Positions 26,696 to 36,036 of a DNA stretch of 64,000 bases are shown piece by piece. Below the pieces are notes generated by a model, which was not told the DNA's origin, ran no database searches, and was given only the letters and a program-made list of their open reading frames with translations. Source of the stretch: Sulfuricaulis sp. (lineage in GTDB: Bacteria > Pseudomonadota > Gammaproteobacteria > Acidiferrobacterales > Sulfurifustaceae); the NCBI RefSeq assembly GCF_024653915.1, contig NZ_JANLGY010000013.1, forward strand, positions 124,001 to 188,000, read 5' to 3'. Position 1 is the stretch's first letter. The number at the start of each line of letters is the position of its first letter. Made by a program: the position numbers and the translations under genes.

Positions 26696-27493
26696 ATGAA
26701 AAATGTTTTGTGTTATCGGAATCATCTGTTTTCTGCGCTGGCCCTGGCAGTATTATGTGTCGTATTGCCGCAGGCGCAGGCGGCAACCCCCGGCGAGACC
26801 AGTATCAGCCTGGGGGCGGAATACACCTCGGGTGATTACGGAACTTCCAGCAAAACCAAGATGTGGTATTTCCCGGCCACGCTCCGGTATGAAACGGACC
26901 GCAACATGATGGCGCTGACCATGCCTTATGTCGTCGTCGAGGGGGCCGGCAATGTCGTGGCGTCGGGCAGTATGCAAGGCATGCCGCGTACAACGATGTC
27001 CACAACGAGCCGGACGGAATCCGGGCTGGGCGATATCGAATTGTCGGCCTCGCACGTGATCGCGCAGGACGCCGGCTGGCGCGTGGGTCTGGGCGGACTC
27101 ATCAAGCTTGGCACCGCCGATGAGCAGGATAACCTGAGTACGGGAGAGGACGACGTCTCCATTCAGCTGGAGGCGGAAAAGACCAGTGACAATAACACGA
27201 TCTTTGGTACTGCCGGGTACAAGATGCTCGGTGATCCACCGGGTATTGATTACGACGATATCTTTTATGGATCGGTGGGAGTATCTCGACGTCTCAATGC
27301 CTCCCGTGCTGCCGGCGTGGAATTGTATGCACAGCAGGCGCCGCTGCCTGGCGTGGATGGAAAGTCGGAATTGATGCTGTTTTTGAGCGACAAGCCAGGG
27401 CCGAAGACACGGCTCACAGTATATTTGATTGCCGGCTTCGCCGATGGCAGCCCCGACTGGGGAGTGGGCGTCACGCTCAAGTTGAGTCAGTAG
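26696..27493 (+). CDS. Putative outer-membrane beta-barrel protein
   Basis: A 265-residue protein with a signal peptide (HLFSALALAVLCVVLPQAQA, cleaved before ATPGE). After it come alternating strands such as TSISLGAEYTSGDYG, MWYFPATLRYETDRNMMALT and WRVGLGGLIKLG, with aromatic girdles, ending in WGVGVTLKLSQ. This suits a small outer-membrane barrel of about 12 strands. I cannot name the family; the layout resembles DUF3187 or transporter-like barrel proteins. An alternative ATG lies six bases earlier. It is flanked by the nfi relic and an empty region. Confidence 0.65.
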   Translation: MKNVLCYRNHLFSALALAVLCVVLPQAQAATPGETSISLGAEYTSGDYGTSSKTKMWYFPATLRYETDRNMMALTMPYVVVEGAGNVVASGSMQGMPRTTMSTTSRTESGLGDIELSASHVIAQDAGWRVGLGGLIKLGTADEQDNLSTGEDDVSIQLEAEKTSDNNTIFGTAGYKMLGDPPGIDYDDIFYGSVGVSRRLNASRAAGVELYAQQAPLPGVDGKSELMLFLSDKPGPKTRLTVYLIAGFADGSPDWGVGVTLKLSQ

Positions 27494-27864
27494 CGGCGCG
27501 AATTGTTTTCTTCTTTGCTGTTCTTGCTTCCATCCGACCGTCCACATTCAGTTGTGCCGCTTCTGCAGTAGCTTTCCTGTTTAACAGAGACAACTTCGTG
27601 GTTGCATATTTCCCCGACGCGTGTGGTTGACTCCTTGGTTTAAAATTATTCCAGAATGACGACACGACGTCTTCTTGATCTGTGTCAAAGCATCAGGGGG
27701 ATGTTTCTGCCAGAGTTCGCGCGTTGTTGCCTCAGTAGGGCAATCCGCCGCTCGTGTCTCCACACGGCCGTCACTTCTCCCTGGTGGCCTGGTTTAGAGC
27801 GGCGGAATTTTTTTTGCCCGCGAATTTCCACGTCATTATCAAGAACCGTAACAAAATGAACTTC
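27494..27864. other. Gap with no recognisable gene
   Basis: No reading frame here has a ribosome site, a start and family-like content. The stretch is a little AT-richer than its flanks, and it leads into the repeat at 27865. Confidence 0.5.
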
Positions 27865-27955
27865 AAACCACGGGGAACACGGGGAAAGCAGATAAAAACA
27901 TAAATAGCCTCCCCGTTTTTCCGGCACTTTTCACTCCCCGTGCTCCCCGTGGTTT
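27865..27955. repeat. Palindromic repeat, CCACGGGGAGCACGGGG type, copy 1
   Basis: The left arm is AAACCACGGGGAACACGGGG and the right arm CCCCGTGCTCCCCGTGGTTT. Other copies are 38101-38190 and 45591-45680. Each arm has two near-copies of an (A)CACGGGG unit. Confidence 0.92.
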
Positions 27956-28075
27956 AAGGTTTTAGTTTCGATTTTGTTGGAAACTCCAATGAATCTCCCG
28001 CCTCCACGGTCACGGTTTTGCGGATTGCCGCGCACAGGGTAGAGTTAGACTCATTCTCACGCGAAGGGAGGCGCC

Positions 28076-28735
28076 GTGTTCGACCTGTTTGTGGATTCGC
28101 TGATTATCCTGCTCGTGGTGGTTGACCCGGTGGCCGTGGCCCCGCTTTTTGCGGCGCTGACGCACGGTGAATCGGTGACCACCAAACGCCGTATCGCCAT
28201 CCGTGGAACGACTATCGCGGGGGGGATTCTGGTGGTGTTCGCGTTGGCCGGCGGCATGCTGCTGGATGCGCTTGGCATCGGCATGCCGGCGTTTCAAATC
28301 GCGGGTGGGTTGCTGCTGTTTCTGCTCGCGGTCGACATGGTGTTTGCCCGCCATTCCGGGTTGCGCTCCACTACCGAACGCGAACAGCGCGAGGCGGAGA
28401 CGAAAAAGGATATCTCGGTTTTCCCCCTGGCCATTCCGCTCATTGCCGGTCCGGGCGCATTGACCTCGGTGCTGCTCATGGTGGGCGACCAGGGCGATGA
28501 TCCGCTTGTGATCGGCACGGTGCTGGCGGTGATCCTGGTAGTGCTGCTGGTGACACTGGTTTCGTTGATTTTTTCGGCGCGCATCATGGCGCTCATGGGC
28601 GAGACCGGCGCGAACGTTATCAGCCGCGTACTCGGCGTGGTGCTCGCGGCACTGGCGGTTCAGTTCGTGCTGAACGGCTGGCAGGAAGGTTTTATGATGA
28701 TCGGGGAAAACGCGTCACAGATGTTGACGATCTGA
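28076..28735 (+). CDS. MarC-family integral membrane protein
   Basis: A 219-residue inner-membrane protein of the MarC (UPF0056) family with six hydrophobic segments. Family landmarks: VVVDPVAVAPLFAALT near the N-terminus, FQIAGGLLLFLLAVDMVF, and FPLAIPLIAGPGALTSVL. The GTG start has GGGAGG five nt ahead. The family has no proven transport substrate, and the old multiple-antibiotic-resistance role of MarC has been withdrawn. Confidence 0.9.
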   Translation: MFDLFVDSLIILLVVVDPVAVAPLFAALTHGESVTTKRRIAIRGTTIAGGILVVFALAGGMLLDALGIGMPAFQIAGGLLLFLLAVDMVFARHSGLRSTTEREQREAETKKDISVFPLAIPLIAGPGALTSVLLMVGDQGDDPLVIGTVLAVILVVLLVTLVSLIFSARIMALMGETGANVISRVLGVVLAALAVQFVLNGWQEGFMMIGENASQMLTI

Positions 28736-28745
28736 TCCGATAACA

Positions 28746-30017
28746 TCAGGCGGCGGTGTCGACGGGGAGATATTGCACCGGATTGATGCCGTAGGTACCC
28801 GGATCGAGCACGCGGTCAATCTCGCACGGCCGTCCATCGCGCGTCTTGTAGTCGGTGAGGTCCACGGTCGTGGCGCCCGGGACCGGGTAGTAGTCGGGTT
28901 GCAGTACCAGTGCCACCTGGGGTTTCAGCCGGCGCACGCGGTTCATGGTCACGACCACGCCGATCTCGCCGGTGTTGAGTTCCACCACGCTCCCGATCGG
29001 ATAAATTCCCATGCACTGGATGAATTGCTCCACCAAGCCGGGGTGGAAGTCGCGGTGGCGCCACTCATACATCTTTTTCAGCGCGGCATGGGCTGACATG
29101 CCGGTGTGATAGGCGCGGTCGCTGGAGATGGCATCGTAGCAGTCCACGATGCCTCCGATCATGCCGAACATTCCGATATCGTCCCCTTTAAGGCCGCCGA
29201 TGTAACCGCCGCCGCTGTAACGTTCGTGATGGCAGCGCGCCACCTGGACGGCGGGGGGTGGAATCCCGGAGGATTTTTCCAGAATGGCCACGCCGTGCGG
29301 CACGTGGCTTTTCATTTGTGCATATTCATATTCAGTGAGCGCGCCGGGTTTGTTCAAAATCTCGTTCGGCACCCTCATCTTTCCGATGTCGTGCAGCAAC
29401 GCGCCAAGGCCTAGCAGGTTGAGCTCGTGTTGATCCAGTCCAAGATGACGACCGAAGGAGAGCGCCAGAATGCAGACGCGCATACTGTGTTGCGCGGTGT
29501 ATTCGTCTTTCTTTTTCAGCTGAGCGAAGCTGGTGAGCGCATCCGGATTGCGAATAACGCTTTCCACCATCTCGGCGACCACCTTTTTGGCGCCAAGACT
29601 GTTGATGTTTTTTCCGAGGCGCACATCCTCCAGCAGGGTGTATACCAGCTCCCGGGTTTCATGATGAATTTCTCGGGCGGCTTCGATCTCCTGCTCCAGG
29701 CGGGTTTGATCGTGGTAGACCGGCTTGAGCAGTGGATGACTGGCAACCTTGATGAGAAGATCGCGTTCGACTTTCCTGTGTTGTAACACTTCCTCGGCGA
29801 CGGCCTTTTCCGCCGGAGTACGTGGAATTGGCTTTTGGTAGACTTCGGGGATATCGACGTAGACGTGCTGGCAGTAGCGCTGCAGGTCGCGGATTTCATC
29901 TTCGCTGCGGATTTCGAAGCCTTGGAAGATGAAGGGAGTTTCGCGCCAGGGACGGTCCAGTTCGCGGACGTACATCCCTATCTTGAGTTGCTGTACCTCG
30001 AGCTTTCTTTTACCCAT
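28746..30017 (-). CDS. HD-GYP cyclic-di-GMP phosphodiesterase-like protein
   Basis: A 423-residue cytoplasmic protein. Residues 1-130 are a DUF3391 domain (KLEVQQLKIGMYVRELDRPW). Residues about 160-350 are HD-GYP with the metal-binding HD (GALLHDIGKMRVP), a His further on (MKSHVPHG) and HHERYSGGGYIGGLKG where canonical enzymes have HHExxDGxGYP. So GYP is replaced by GYI and the D of DGxGYP by S. The following DCYDAISSDRAY is normal. The metal residues look intact, so activity is possible, but the GYP change may alter specificity. It is convergent with marC. Confidence 0.88.
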   Translation of the reverse strand: MGKRKLEVQQLKIGMYVRELDRPWRETPFIFQGFEIRSEDEIRDLQRYCQHVYVDIPEVYQKPIPRTPAEKAVAEEVLQHRKVERDLLIKVASHPLLKPVYHDQTRLEQEIEAAREIHHETRELVYTLLEDVRLGKNINSLGAKKVVAEMVESVIRNPDALTSFAQLKKKDEYTAQHSMRVCILALSFGRHLGLDQHELNLLGLGALLHDIGKMRVPNEILNKPGALTEYEYAQMKSHVPHGVAILEKSSGIPPPAVQVARCHHERYSGGGYIGGLKGDDIGMFGMIGGIVDCYDAISSDRAYHTGMSAHAALKKMYEWRHRDFHPGLVEQFIQCMGIYPIGSVVELNTGEIGVVVTMNRVRRLKPQVALVLQPDYYPVPGATTVDLTDYKTRDGRPCEIDRVLDPGTYGINPVQYLPVDTAA

Positions 30018-30214
30018 TCTTGACCCGCGGGTTCCCTGTCATTCCGTGATTCCGTACGAAACCACTGCCACAGCCACTAAACATATTGTAGGACAGAAAT
30101 ATTCATACCCCCAAGGAAAGCAATCGGGTGTTGCCAGTCAGTGCCGGCAGCGGACAGAATCGGGAGAAGCTGCCACAATGGGTCCGTCTTAACACTCCAT
30201 GGAGGAAATCGAGC

Positions 30215-30424
30215 ATGAGCGAACATACCTATAAGGTGGTGGAACTGGTGGGCTCGTCCACCCAGAGCACAGACATGGCCATCCAGAATGCCATCTCCCG
30301 TGCCGCCAAGTCCCTGCGGAATCTGGACTGGTTCGAGGTTGTTGAAACTCGTGGCCATCTCGAGAAAGGCAAGATCGCCCACTGGCAGGTCAAGATAAAG
30401 CTTGGTTTCCGCATGGAGGATTAG
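30215..30424 (+). CDS. Dodecin flavoprotein
   Basis: A 69-residue dodecin, the dodecameric flavin-storage protein. Recognisable segments: YKVVELVGSSTQSTDMAIQN, AISRAAKSLRNLDWFEVVET and QVKIKLGFRMED. The Trp of LDWFEV stacks on the bound flavin in this family. GGAGG nine nt before the ATG fixes the start. It is a single-gene unit divergent from the HD-GYP gene. Confidence 0.93.
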   Translation: MSEHTYKVVELVGSSTQSTDMAIQNAISRAAKSLRNLDWFEVVETRGHLEKGKIAHWQVKIKLGFRMED

Positions 30425-30447
30425 GAATTTCTGAAATATGAATTTTC

Positions 30448-30518
30448 ACCGCAGAGATCGCAGAGGGTTTTCTGTTAATTTCATGATTTTTCTCCGCGTA
30501 CTCTGCGTTCTCTGCGGT
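30448..30518. repeat. Palindromic repeat, ACCGCAGAGATCGCAGAG type
   Basis: Arms ACCGCAGAGATCGCAGAG and CTCTGCGTTCTCTGCGGT differ at a single position. The loop is about 35 nt. Each arm is two copies of a CGCAGAG unit. Single copy in the window. Confidence 0.92.
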
Positions 30519-30549
30519 AGATAATCATATAAATCAGGACTTCTTCAGG

Positions 30550-30864
30550 ATGCTTCGTCTGTGCACTGCGGCCAATCTGCCGGAGGCCCATCTGCTTCTG
30601 CACCAACTGGCGCAGGCCGGTATTGAGGCGCGAGTGCTCAATGAGCACGCGCAAGGCGGTCTCGGCGAACTTCCTTTCACCCACGCTTATCCTGAAATCT
30701 GGATCATGGAACCGGCCCAGGAGATGCGGGCGCGCAAGATTCTTGTGGAGTTTGAGCGCGCTCCCGCCTCGACAATTCCGTTGCGGTGTACGGGCTGCGG
30801 TGAATCCAATCCGCCGGGATTTGAAATCTGCTGGCAGTGTGGCAAGCCCTTGCCGGTTTCATGA
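30550..30864 (+). CDS. DUF2007 protein with C-terminal zinc ribbon
   Basis: A 104-residue protein. Residues 1-67 form a DUF2007-like ferredoxin-fold domain (LRLCTAANLPEAHLLLHQLA, then GIEARVLNEHAQGG and PEIWIMEPAQEMRARKILVE). Residues 78-100 are a zinc ribbon (RCTGCG and ICWQCG). Both parts occur often in proteins of unknown, possibly signal-transducing, role. It lies between two different palindromic repeats. Confidence 0.8.
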   Translation: MLRLCTAANLPEAHLLLHQLAQAGIEARVLNEHAQGGLGELPFTHAYPEIWIMEPAQEMRARKILVEFERAPASTIPLRCTGCGESNPPGFEICWQCGKPLPVS

Positions 30865-30905
30865 AACCACGAAGCACAAATGTTCGGAGTTTCCGATAGA
30901 GAGAA

Positions 30906-31017
30906 ATAGACAGGATTAACAGGATTTTTCAGGATTTACAGGATTAAGAATTAGATGATGTTGGAAATTATATCTAAATCCTGTTAATCCTGTTTTTGAT
31001 CCTGTGAATCCTGTCTG
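30906..31017. repeat. Palindromic repeat, ACAGGATTAACAGGAT type, copy 3
   Basis: Left arm with four ACAGGATTA-type units, right arm AATCCTGTTAATCCTG followed by TGATCCTGTGAATCCTGTCT. It matches the copies at 4450 and 8311. Confidence 0.92.
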
Positions 31018-31032
31018 TTGTTTTTTGGATAA

Positions 31033-32256
31033 TTACAAACGCGTGCTGAGGTCGGCCTCGGCCTGCACCTTGGCGCGCAGCAGGTATTCGGCGACATGCG
31101 CCCACGGCGCACGCTTTTCTGAAATGATGTCGGAAATCTTGCGCGAAAATCGTCCATAACTCAGAACCGTGTCTTCGGTCATGGCCACGGCGGTATGCTC
31201 CAGGAAGGGGATCAGGCCCTCAATCATCTTGAGCTTCTCGCGCTTGGTGCGGATGTCCTGGTCCTCTTCTTTGGCTTCGAAATAGGCCAGGGAATTGTCA
31301 AACATGGTTTCGATGGCCTTGGTGAGGCTGTTGCAATCCAGGCGGAGCATTCCGTAGGAATGCTGATAGAGCTTGAACAGTTCCAGCACAATGTCCTTGA
31401 GATGCAGCAGCCGCGGGTGCGCACGCAGGGCCTTGGCGAACATGGCGAATACGTCATCGTACTCAACCTTGGACTTGGTTCTGTTGGTTGCCGGTGCAGC
31501 GGAGAGCGATGAAACCGTAACCGATATATTGGTCGAGTCTTCGTTCTTTTCCCGCATCGAGGGATTCTTGGCCATCAGGCACATCGCCCGGATATCCTCG
31601 AGTTGTTCCAGGATTTCCTCCGCCTTGTTATGCGCGTCACGCCGTGCGAATTGAAGGTTGGTTTCCGCTTCGCTGTAGTCAAAGGAGCTGACGACGTTCT
31701 GACGGATACGGTTTTCGACCTCGCTCCCGGTCTTGGAGCCGAGCACGCCGGCGAGACGCTGTTTCAGGCGTTCGCGCGCCTCCATGGCGATGTGGTGGAT
31801 GCTCGTATAGCGCGCCTCGGTCTCCTTGAACTCGACGTACTGGTGCATGTTTTCGTCGAAGGTTTCCATTTTCTGCAACAGTGCTTGTGAGAACGACAGG
31901 AACGGACCGGCGAAGGCGGTGTTTTCCTCGGCGCTCAGGGTCATCGTTGCCAGCGCCTGCTTGTAGGCGGCGACCTTGTCGTCCACCGTCTGCACGCCGC
32001 GAGTGATGCCGGAGAGGACATTGGAGATGCTGGCAAACGACTGGTGAATCTGCTTGGTAATTTTGAGGATATCAATGAGCTTGCGCAGCATGGTTTCCTC
32101 GCCGCTGGTATGCAGGAACAGCGCCTGCAAGCTGTTTTTTGCATCTCCTAACTGGTCGGGTCGCAGCAACGCATGCTCTTCAATGAAGACAAGCGCCGTC
32201 ATCGAAACAAGCGCTTCGCGGTATTGGGGTTCAGCGGGTTTGTCTTCAAGCTTCAT
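31033..32256 (-). CDS. Helical hypothetical protein of about 407 residues
   Basis: A cytoplasmic-looking, almost wholly helical protein. It opens MKLEDKPAEPQYREALVSMT and contains long amphipathic stretches (KLIDILKITKQIHQSFASI, LQKMETFDENMHQYVEFKE, RLKQRLAGVLGSKTGSEVEN). A Thr/Ser-rich linker sits near residue 240, followed by a second helical half. There are no signal, membrane or catalytic motifs. A TTG at 32301 is also possible as a start. I do not recognise the family. It is divergent from htpX. Confidence 0.7.
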   Translation of the reverse strand: MKLEDKPAEPQYREALVSMTALVFIEEHALLRPDQLGDAKNSLQALFLHTSGEETMLRKLIDILKITKQIHQSFASISNVLSGITRGVQTVDDKVAAYKQALATMTLSAEENTAFAGPFLSFSQALLQKMETFDENMHQYVEFKETEARYTSIHHIAMEARERLKQRLAGVLGSKTGSEVENRIRQNVVSSFDYSEAETNLQFARRDAHNKAEEILEQLEDIRAMCLMAKNPSMREKNEDSTNISVTVSSLSAAPATNRTKSKVEYDDVFAMFAKALRAHPRLLHLKDIVLELFKLYQHSYGMLRLDCNSLTKAIETMFDNSLAYFEAKEEDQDIRTKREKLKMIEGLIPFLEHTAVAMTEDTVLSYGRFSRKISDIISEKRAPWAHVAEYLLRAKVQAEADLSTRL

Positions 32257-32497
32257 GGGCGGCACGCGGCGAGTAGGGCGCTTCTGGAATGACGCGGCCA
32301 AATTGCGTGATTACACGGTCAAGCTGGCTTTATCCAGGCGCTTCATTATAAATTATACAACACTTGTGCTGTCTTAATCGGCCTGACTGGGCGGATGCAG
32401 GAAGGACGGCGACAGACGGCTGGGGATTGAACTTGTGGGACGTTGCCCCCATCTAACGGCTTGGAAACTGTTTATTTCACTGGAGAATCCAAATTTT

Positions 32498-33382
32498 ATG
32501 AAGCGCGTATTCCTGTTCTTGGTGACCAACATCGCTGTCCTGCTGGTGCTCAGTGTTGCTGCCAGTATCCTGATTCGCGTACTGGGCGTTGAGGAGATAC
32601 CGGGCGGGCTGAATCTGCAGTCTCTTATTATTTTCGCGGCGGTGATCGGTTTCGGCGGCTCGTTCATTTCGCTGGCCATGTCCAAGTGGATGGCAAAACG
32701 TGCCACCGGTGCGAAGGTCATCGAGCAACCGCGCAATGCCACGGAGCAGTGGCTATTTGAAACAGTGCGGCGCCAGGCCAAGCAGGCCGGCATCGGCATG
32801 CCGGAAGTGGCGGTTTATGAGGCTCCGGACATTAACGCCTTCGCCACCGGCATGCGCCGCGACGCGGCGCTGGTCGCCGTCAGCACCGGCCTGTTGCAGT
32901 CCATGGACAAGGACGAGGCCGAAGCCGTGCTGGGTCATGAGATTACGCACGTAGCGAACGGCGACATGGTGACACTGGCGCTGATTCAGGGCGTGCTCAA
33001 CACCTTCGTGATCGTTTTGTCTCGCGTGATCGGATATTTCGTCGATCGCGTGCTGCTCAAGAACGATCGCGGTTTCGGGATAGGGTATTTTGTCACCAGC
33101 ATCGTGGCGCAGATCGTGCTTGGCATCCTGGCGAGCATGATCGTCATGTGGTTCAGCCGCCAACGTGAATTCCGCGCTGACCGGGGCGGTGCCAAACTCG
33201 CCGGCCGCGAGAAGATGATTGCGGCGCTGCAGCGCCTCAAGACAATGCACGAACCGGCGCAACTGCCCGAGCAATTGGCCGCCTTCGGTATCTCCAGCGG
33301 GCAGGTCGGTGGCTGGAAGCGCTTATTCATGTCGCATCCGCCGCTGGATGAACGCATCGCCGCCTTGCAACAGTCGCGCTGA
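32498..33382 (+). CDS. htpX: Membrane protease HtpX
   Basis: HtpX is a zinc metalloprotease of the inner membrane that degrades misfolded membrane proteins under stress. The 294-residue length is typical. There are two N-terminal membrane segments ([20 protein letters not shown] and a second near residue 40). The zinc site HEITH lies in [14 protein letters not shown], with a third ligand Glu in [10 protein letters not shown]. Two more hydrophobic segments follow. TGGAG precedes the ATG, and a good terminator follows the stop. Confidence 0.95.
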   Translation: MKRVFLFLVTNIAVLLVLSVAASILIRVLGVEEIPGGLNLQSLIIFAAVIGFGGSFISLAMSKWMAKRATGAKVIEQPRNATEQWLFETVRRQAKQAGIGMPEVAVYEAPDINAFATGMRRDAALVAVSTGLLQSMDKDEAEAVLGHEITHVANGDMVTLALIQGVLNTFVIVLSRVIGYFVDRVLLKNDRGFGIGYFVTSIVAQIVLGILASMIVMWFSRQREFRADRGGAKLAGREKMIAALQRLKTMHEPAQLPEQLAAFGISSGQVGGWKRLFMSHPPLDERIAALQQSR

Positions 33383-33404
33383 TTGTTGAGAGGTAGACGA
33401 ACAG

Positions 33405-33436
33405 AAACCCGCCGGGCCTCGCTCGGCGGGTTTTTT
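33405..33436 (+). terminator. Intrinsic terminator of htpX
   Basis: A 10-bp stem (AAACCCGCCG with CGGCGGGTTT), a 9-nt loop and a following T-run. Confidence 0.9.
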
Positions 33437-33438
33437 GC

Positions 33439-33470
33439 CCTACACGGATGTAGTAATGTCGCGAGAGCGC
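33439..33470. repeat. Partial copy of the GTACAGGGACGTACTAATGTCGC repeat
   Basis: CTACACGGATGTAGTAATGT then CGCGAGAGCG resembles the element at 52171-52220 (GTACAGGGACGTACTAATGT then CGCGGGAGG) and the one inside miaB. It directly follows the htpX terminator. The remaining gap to msrP shows nothing else. Confidence 0.55.
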
Positions 33471-33629
33471 GATACTGAAGTCCTGCTCGCCACGCTCGCT
33501 CGTCATGTCATTAGAGTAGCGCGTAGCGACCATTGACGAACCGCCCGCCGTGCCCGGCAGCAACTATTATTCAAAAGAACGGTCGCAATACGGGGACTAC
33601 CCAGTCCGAATAACTCCCGGGGACAAGAT

Positions 33630-34601
33630 ATGCTCATCATCCGCAAGCCTGCCGATATCAACCCGAGCGAGATTACTCCCAGGGACGTCTATCTGAATCG
33701 CCGGCGCTTCCTACGCGAGGCCGCCGCCGTGGCCGCCGCTGGCGCCACCGCGGCTCTGTTACCCAATGTGGTATCAGCCGGGCAGAAAATTCCCAACGTG
33801 CGCAAGAGCCCGCTTTCCACGGTCGAGAAGCTGACTTCCTTCCAGGACATCACGACCTATAACAATTTCTACGAGTTCGGCACGGACAAAAGCGATCCTG
33901 CCCGACATGCACAGAATTTCCGCACCTTTCCCTGGACCATCAGCATCGAAGGCGAGATCAAAAAGCCTGCCCAGTATCAGTTCGAGGAACTTCTCAAGCA
34001 CTATCCGCTGGAGGAACGTATTTATCGCCTGCGTTGCGTTGAGGCCTGGTCCATGGTGGTTCCGTGGGTGGGGTTTCCCCTGCGCGACCTGATCCGCCGC
34101 CTCGGGCCAACCTCGCGCGCCAAGTATGTCGAGTTCACCACGTTACAAGATCCTGCGCAGATGCCCGGCCAGAGACCGGGATTGTTGGGCGCCGGTCTCG
34201 ACTGGCCGTACGTCGAAGGACTGCGCCTTGACGAGGCCATGCACTCGCTGACTATCCTGGCCGTGGGCCTTTACGGCGAAGTCATGCCGAGCCAGAACGG
34301 AGCGCCGATTCGGCTCGTGGTGCCATGGAAATACGGTTTCAAGAGCATCAAGTCCATCGTGAAAATCCGTTTTGTCGAAAAGCAGCCGTTAACCACCTGG
34401 ATGAAGTCCGGTCCGCGCGAATATGGTTTCTATTCGAACGTGAATCCCACGGTGGATCATCCGCGCTGGAGCCAGGCCGCCGAGCGGCGCATTGGCGAGG
34501 ACTCGCTGTTTTCACCCAAGCGCAAAACGCCCATGTTCAACGGCTATGCCGAGCAGGTGGCCTCGCTGTATACCGGTATGGACCTGAAAAAGTTTTTCTG
34601 A
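33630..34601 (+). CDS. msrP: Methionine sulfoxide reductase catalytic subunit MsrP
   Basis: MsrP is a periplasmic molybdoenzyme that repairs oxidised methionine in envelope proteins. The Tat signal is plain ([20 protein letters not shown]). The molybdenum ligand is Cys136 in [13 protein letters not shown]. Other landmarks are FEFGTDK-like [16 protein letters not shown] and [14 protein letters not shown]. 323 residues (E. coli 334). It is followed 19 nt later by its membrane partner msrQ. Confidence 0.95.
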   Translation: MLIIRKPADINPSEITPRDVYLNRRRFLREAAAVAAAGATAALLPNVVSAGQKIPNVRKSPLSTVEKLTSFQDITTYNNFYEFGTDKSDPARHAQNFRTFPWTISIEGEIKKPAQYQFEELLKHYPLEERIYRLRCVEAWSMVVPWVGFPLRDLIRRLGPTSRAKYVEFTTLQDPAQMPGQRPGLLGAGLDWPYVEGLRLDEAMHSLTILAVGLYGEVMPSQNGAPIRLVVPWKYGFKSIKSIVKIRFVEKQPLTTWMKSGPREYGFYSNVNPTVDHPRWSQAAERRIGEDSLFSPKRKTPMFNGYAEQVASLYTGMDLKKFF

Positions 34602-34620
34602 GCCTTGTCCTGCGGCGATC

Positions 34621-35244
34621 ATGTCGAGTCCTGCCATCCATAAATTTCTGAAATCCGCGTTGTTTGTTGTAGCGCTGATTCCGCTGGCGTATCTCGTCTT
34701 CCGGGCTGTTAATAATCATTTAGGCGCCAATCCCATCGAAACGATCAACCGTTATACTGGTGACTGGGTGCTGCGTTTTCTGATGCTCACGCTGGCGGTA
34801 ACGCCATTGAGAAAACTGACTGGCTGGAATTCTTTATTGCGTTACCGGCGCATGCTGGGACTGTTCGTCTTTTTTTATGTCTGCCTGCATTTCCTGTCCT
34901 ACGTCTGGCTCGACCAGTATTTCGTGCTCGCGGATATCGTTAAAGACGTGATCAAGCGGCCGTATATCACGGTGGGCTTTGCCAGTTTTCTGATGCTGAT
35001 ACCGCTGGCCGTGACCTCCACGAATGCCATGGTCCGCCGGCTGGGCGCGAAACGCTGGCAGCAATTACATCGCCTGGTTTATCTCATCGGCATCGGCGGT
35101 GTGGTGCATTTCCTGTGGCTGGTGAAGTCCGATATCAGCGAGCCGCTGGTTTACGCTGCCATCCTGGCTTTGTTATTGGGGTTCCGGTTGTGGGTCCGGG
35201 CACGCCGGTTAAACAGTGCGATCGTGCCTGGCACGTCAACGTAA
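34621..35244 (+). CDS. msrQ: Haem-binding membrane subunit MsrQ
   Basis: MsrQ passes electrons from the quinone pool to MsrP. This 207-residue protein has about six hydrophobic segments of the ferric-reductase-like fold, with haem-ligand histidines in VCLHFLSYVW and LHRLVYLIGIGGVVHFLW. WVLRFLMLTLAVTPL and LRYRRMLGLFVF are typical of the family. It follows msrP, the standard operon. The gap to hslV (35245-35491) shows no gene. Confidence 0.95.
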   Translation: MSSPAIHKFLKSALFVVALIPLAYLVFRAVNNHLGANPIETINRYTGDWVLRFLMLTLAVTPLRKLTGWNSLLRYRRMLGLFVFFYVCLHFLSYVWLDQYFVLADIVKDVIKRPYITVGFASFLMLIPLAVTSTNAMVRRLGAKRWQQLHRLVYLIGIGGVVHFLWLVKSDISEPLVYAAILALLLGFRLWVRARRLNSAIVPGTST

Positions 35245-35491
35245 CTTCTTCTCGCTGCACCTGCCGCTGGATCCCCGGAATCAGTGCATACTTGCCAGTT
35301 ACAAGGCAAAGTGGAATGATTTGCCCAAGAAGAGAAATTGTCGGATCGAGACGGAGATGAACCTCTTAAGGTCTGCCCGCATCCAGGGCTTTCCCGATAA
35401 TCAAGGCTACACACCGGCACTCTGATTCACACTATTGCGCCTGATGTCGCTTGAGGCGCGCGAGCCCAATTTCACTGCAGAGGAACTGGCG

Positions 35492-36034
35492 TTGAAAACC
35501 CAGCTTCACGGAACAACTATTTTATCGGTTCGCCGCAATGGTCATGTGGCCATCGGCGGCGATGGCCAGGTCACCATGGGTAATACGGTCATGAAGTCGA
35601 ACGCGCGCAAGGTGCGCCGTCTGTACAAGGATCAGGTGATCGCCGGGTTTGCCGGCGGCACGGCCGATGCCTTCACGCTGTTCGAGCGCTTTGAGGGCAA
35701 GCTGGAAAAGCACCAGGGGCAGCTGACGCGCGCGGCGGTGGAACTGGCCAAGGACTGGCGCACCGACCGCATCCTGCGCCGCCTCGAGGCGGTGCTGGCG
35801 GTGGCGGACAAGACCGACTCGCTTGTCATCACCGGTCAGGGCGATGTTATCGAACCTGAAGGTGGGCTCATTGCCATCGGTTCCGGCGGGCCCTACGCAC
35901 AGGCGGCGGCGCGCGCCCTGATGGAAAATACCGAGCTGAATGCGCGTGCCATTGTTGAACAGGCCTTGAATATCGCCGCCGATATCTGCATCTATACCAA
36001 TCGCAGTCTGACCATCGAGGAGCTTCAGAGTTGA
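35492..36034 (+). CDS. hslV: ATP-dependent protease peptidase subunit HslV
   Basis: HslV is the threonine peptidase of the HslUV protease, a two-ring dodecamer in the cytoplasm. The catalytic N-terminal threonine comes from [11 protein letters not shown]. The TTG at 35492 gives MKTQLHG ahead of TTIL, matching the short leader many HslV proteins carry (MEQFHG). AGAGGA sits seven nt before it. Starts further upstream (ATG 35444, TTG 35435) would give a 20-odd residue leader. Length is 180 (E. coli 176). HslU follows two nt after the stop. Confidence 0.93.
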   Translation: MKTQLHGTTILSVRRNGHVAIGGDGQVTMGNTVMKSNARKVRRLYKDQVIAGFAGGTADAFTLFERFEGKLEKHQGQLTRAAVELAKDWRTDRILRRLEAVLAVADKTDSLVITGQGDVIEPEGGLIAIGSGGPYAQAAARALMENTELNARAIVEQALNIAADICIYTNRSLTIEELQS

Positions 36035-36036
36035 CC

